Source: a virus
DNA: 21,953 bases
IMG/VR virus record: IMGVR_UViG_3300032011_000156
Coordinates: 1 to 21,953 of that record
Strand: one strand, 5' to 3'
The position numbers and the translations under genes were made by a program. This document shows positions 21,871-21,953 of this stretch, piece by piece (position 1 is the stretch's first letter; each line of letters begins with the position of its first letter). The notes beneath the pieces are model-generated. The model saw nothing but the letters and a program-made list of their open reading frames with translations. It did no database searches and was not told where the DNA came from.

Positions 21871-21953
21871 CTAGAAGGCCCACTTAAGACCAGCTTTGGT
21901 TCCGTAGTTGTTTTCGTCAGAATCAGTCGTAACAAAAGAGATTTCTCCGTAGA
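21871..21953 (-). CDS. Partial gene at right edge: C-terminus resembling an outer-membrane beta-barrel (porin-like)
   Basis: Only the last 27 codons are present, ending in TAG at 21871-21873. The translation ends DENNYGTKAGLKWAF. A terminal Phe with hydrophobic residues at positions 3, 5 and 7 from the end (Trp, Leu, Ala) and a Tyr further up is the classical C-terminal signature read by the BAM machinery for outer-membrane barrels. The preceding YGEISFVTTDSDE looks like a neighbouring strand and periplasmic turn. A phage virion protein with a chance ending is the alternative, and with so few residues the call stays tentative. In T7 the scaffold gene would precede capsid here. Confidence 0.5.
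   Translation of the reverse strand, partial: YGEISFVTTDSDENNYGTKAGLKWAF

Overview
The window is a contiguous block of a T7-like podovirus genome (Autographiviridae type, most likely a marine cyanophage). Every gene I can support lies on the minus strand, so transcription runs from the right end to the left end. The gene order matches the late structural and packaging module of T7. The major capsid protein (gp10-like) is followed by tail tubular proteins A and B (gp11, gp12), a small helical protein where T7 has gp13, internal virion proteins (gp14, gp15, gp16-like), the tail fibre (gp17), a membrane/export cluster, and the small terminase (gp18-like). A partial gene at the left edge is the positional candidate for the large terminase (gp19). 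The host assignment is an inference. It rests on AT-rich coding sequence and on several small proteins that I remember as recurrent in Prochlorococcus/Synechococcus phages: the exported protein with four cysteines, the 53-residue membrane protein and the modular fibre C-terminus. No database search was run.

Right end (19,690-21,953): the 3' tail of a gene whose product ends like an outer-membrane beta-barrel; a 134-base spacer with three inverted repeats; a 160-residue virion-like protein where T7 has its scaffold gene; a 161-base leader with hairpins and a possible sigma70-like promoter; the capsid gene; two small genes of 52 and 56 residues; and a UUCG-tetraloop terminator. The terminator sits where T7 has Tphi, just after gene 10, and would give capsid-level expression to the two small genes.

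Middle (5,062-19,673): tail tube and DNA-ejection proteins, mostly coupled by TAATG or ATGA overlaps. Tail tubular protein B carries a repeated insert. The gp15-like protein, not gp16, carries a lysozyme-like domain with a visible candidate catalytic Glu. The fibre has a T7-type N-terminus, a heptad-repeat stalk encoded by 21-bp DNA repeats, and cyanophage-type C-terminal modules.

Left end (1-5,062): a glycine-rich adhesin-like protein follows the fibre. Next come a Pro/Glu-rich single-pass membrane protein, a two-helix membrane protein, two proteins with Sec-type signal sequences (the second has no recognisable start codon for its signal peptide), a 53-residue single-pass membrane protein, the small terminase, a short hypothetical protein, a very basic 74-residue protein, and a 398-residue protein with an HNH-like HH...N...H...H pattern. 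The last gene overlaps the partial gene at the left edge. This stretch occupies the place of the T7 holin-TerS-Rz/Rz1-TerL segment but with different content, and it is the least explained part of the window. No intergenic stretch exceeds 300 bases. I saw no tRNA, CRISPR array, integrase or insertion sequence.
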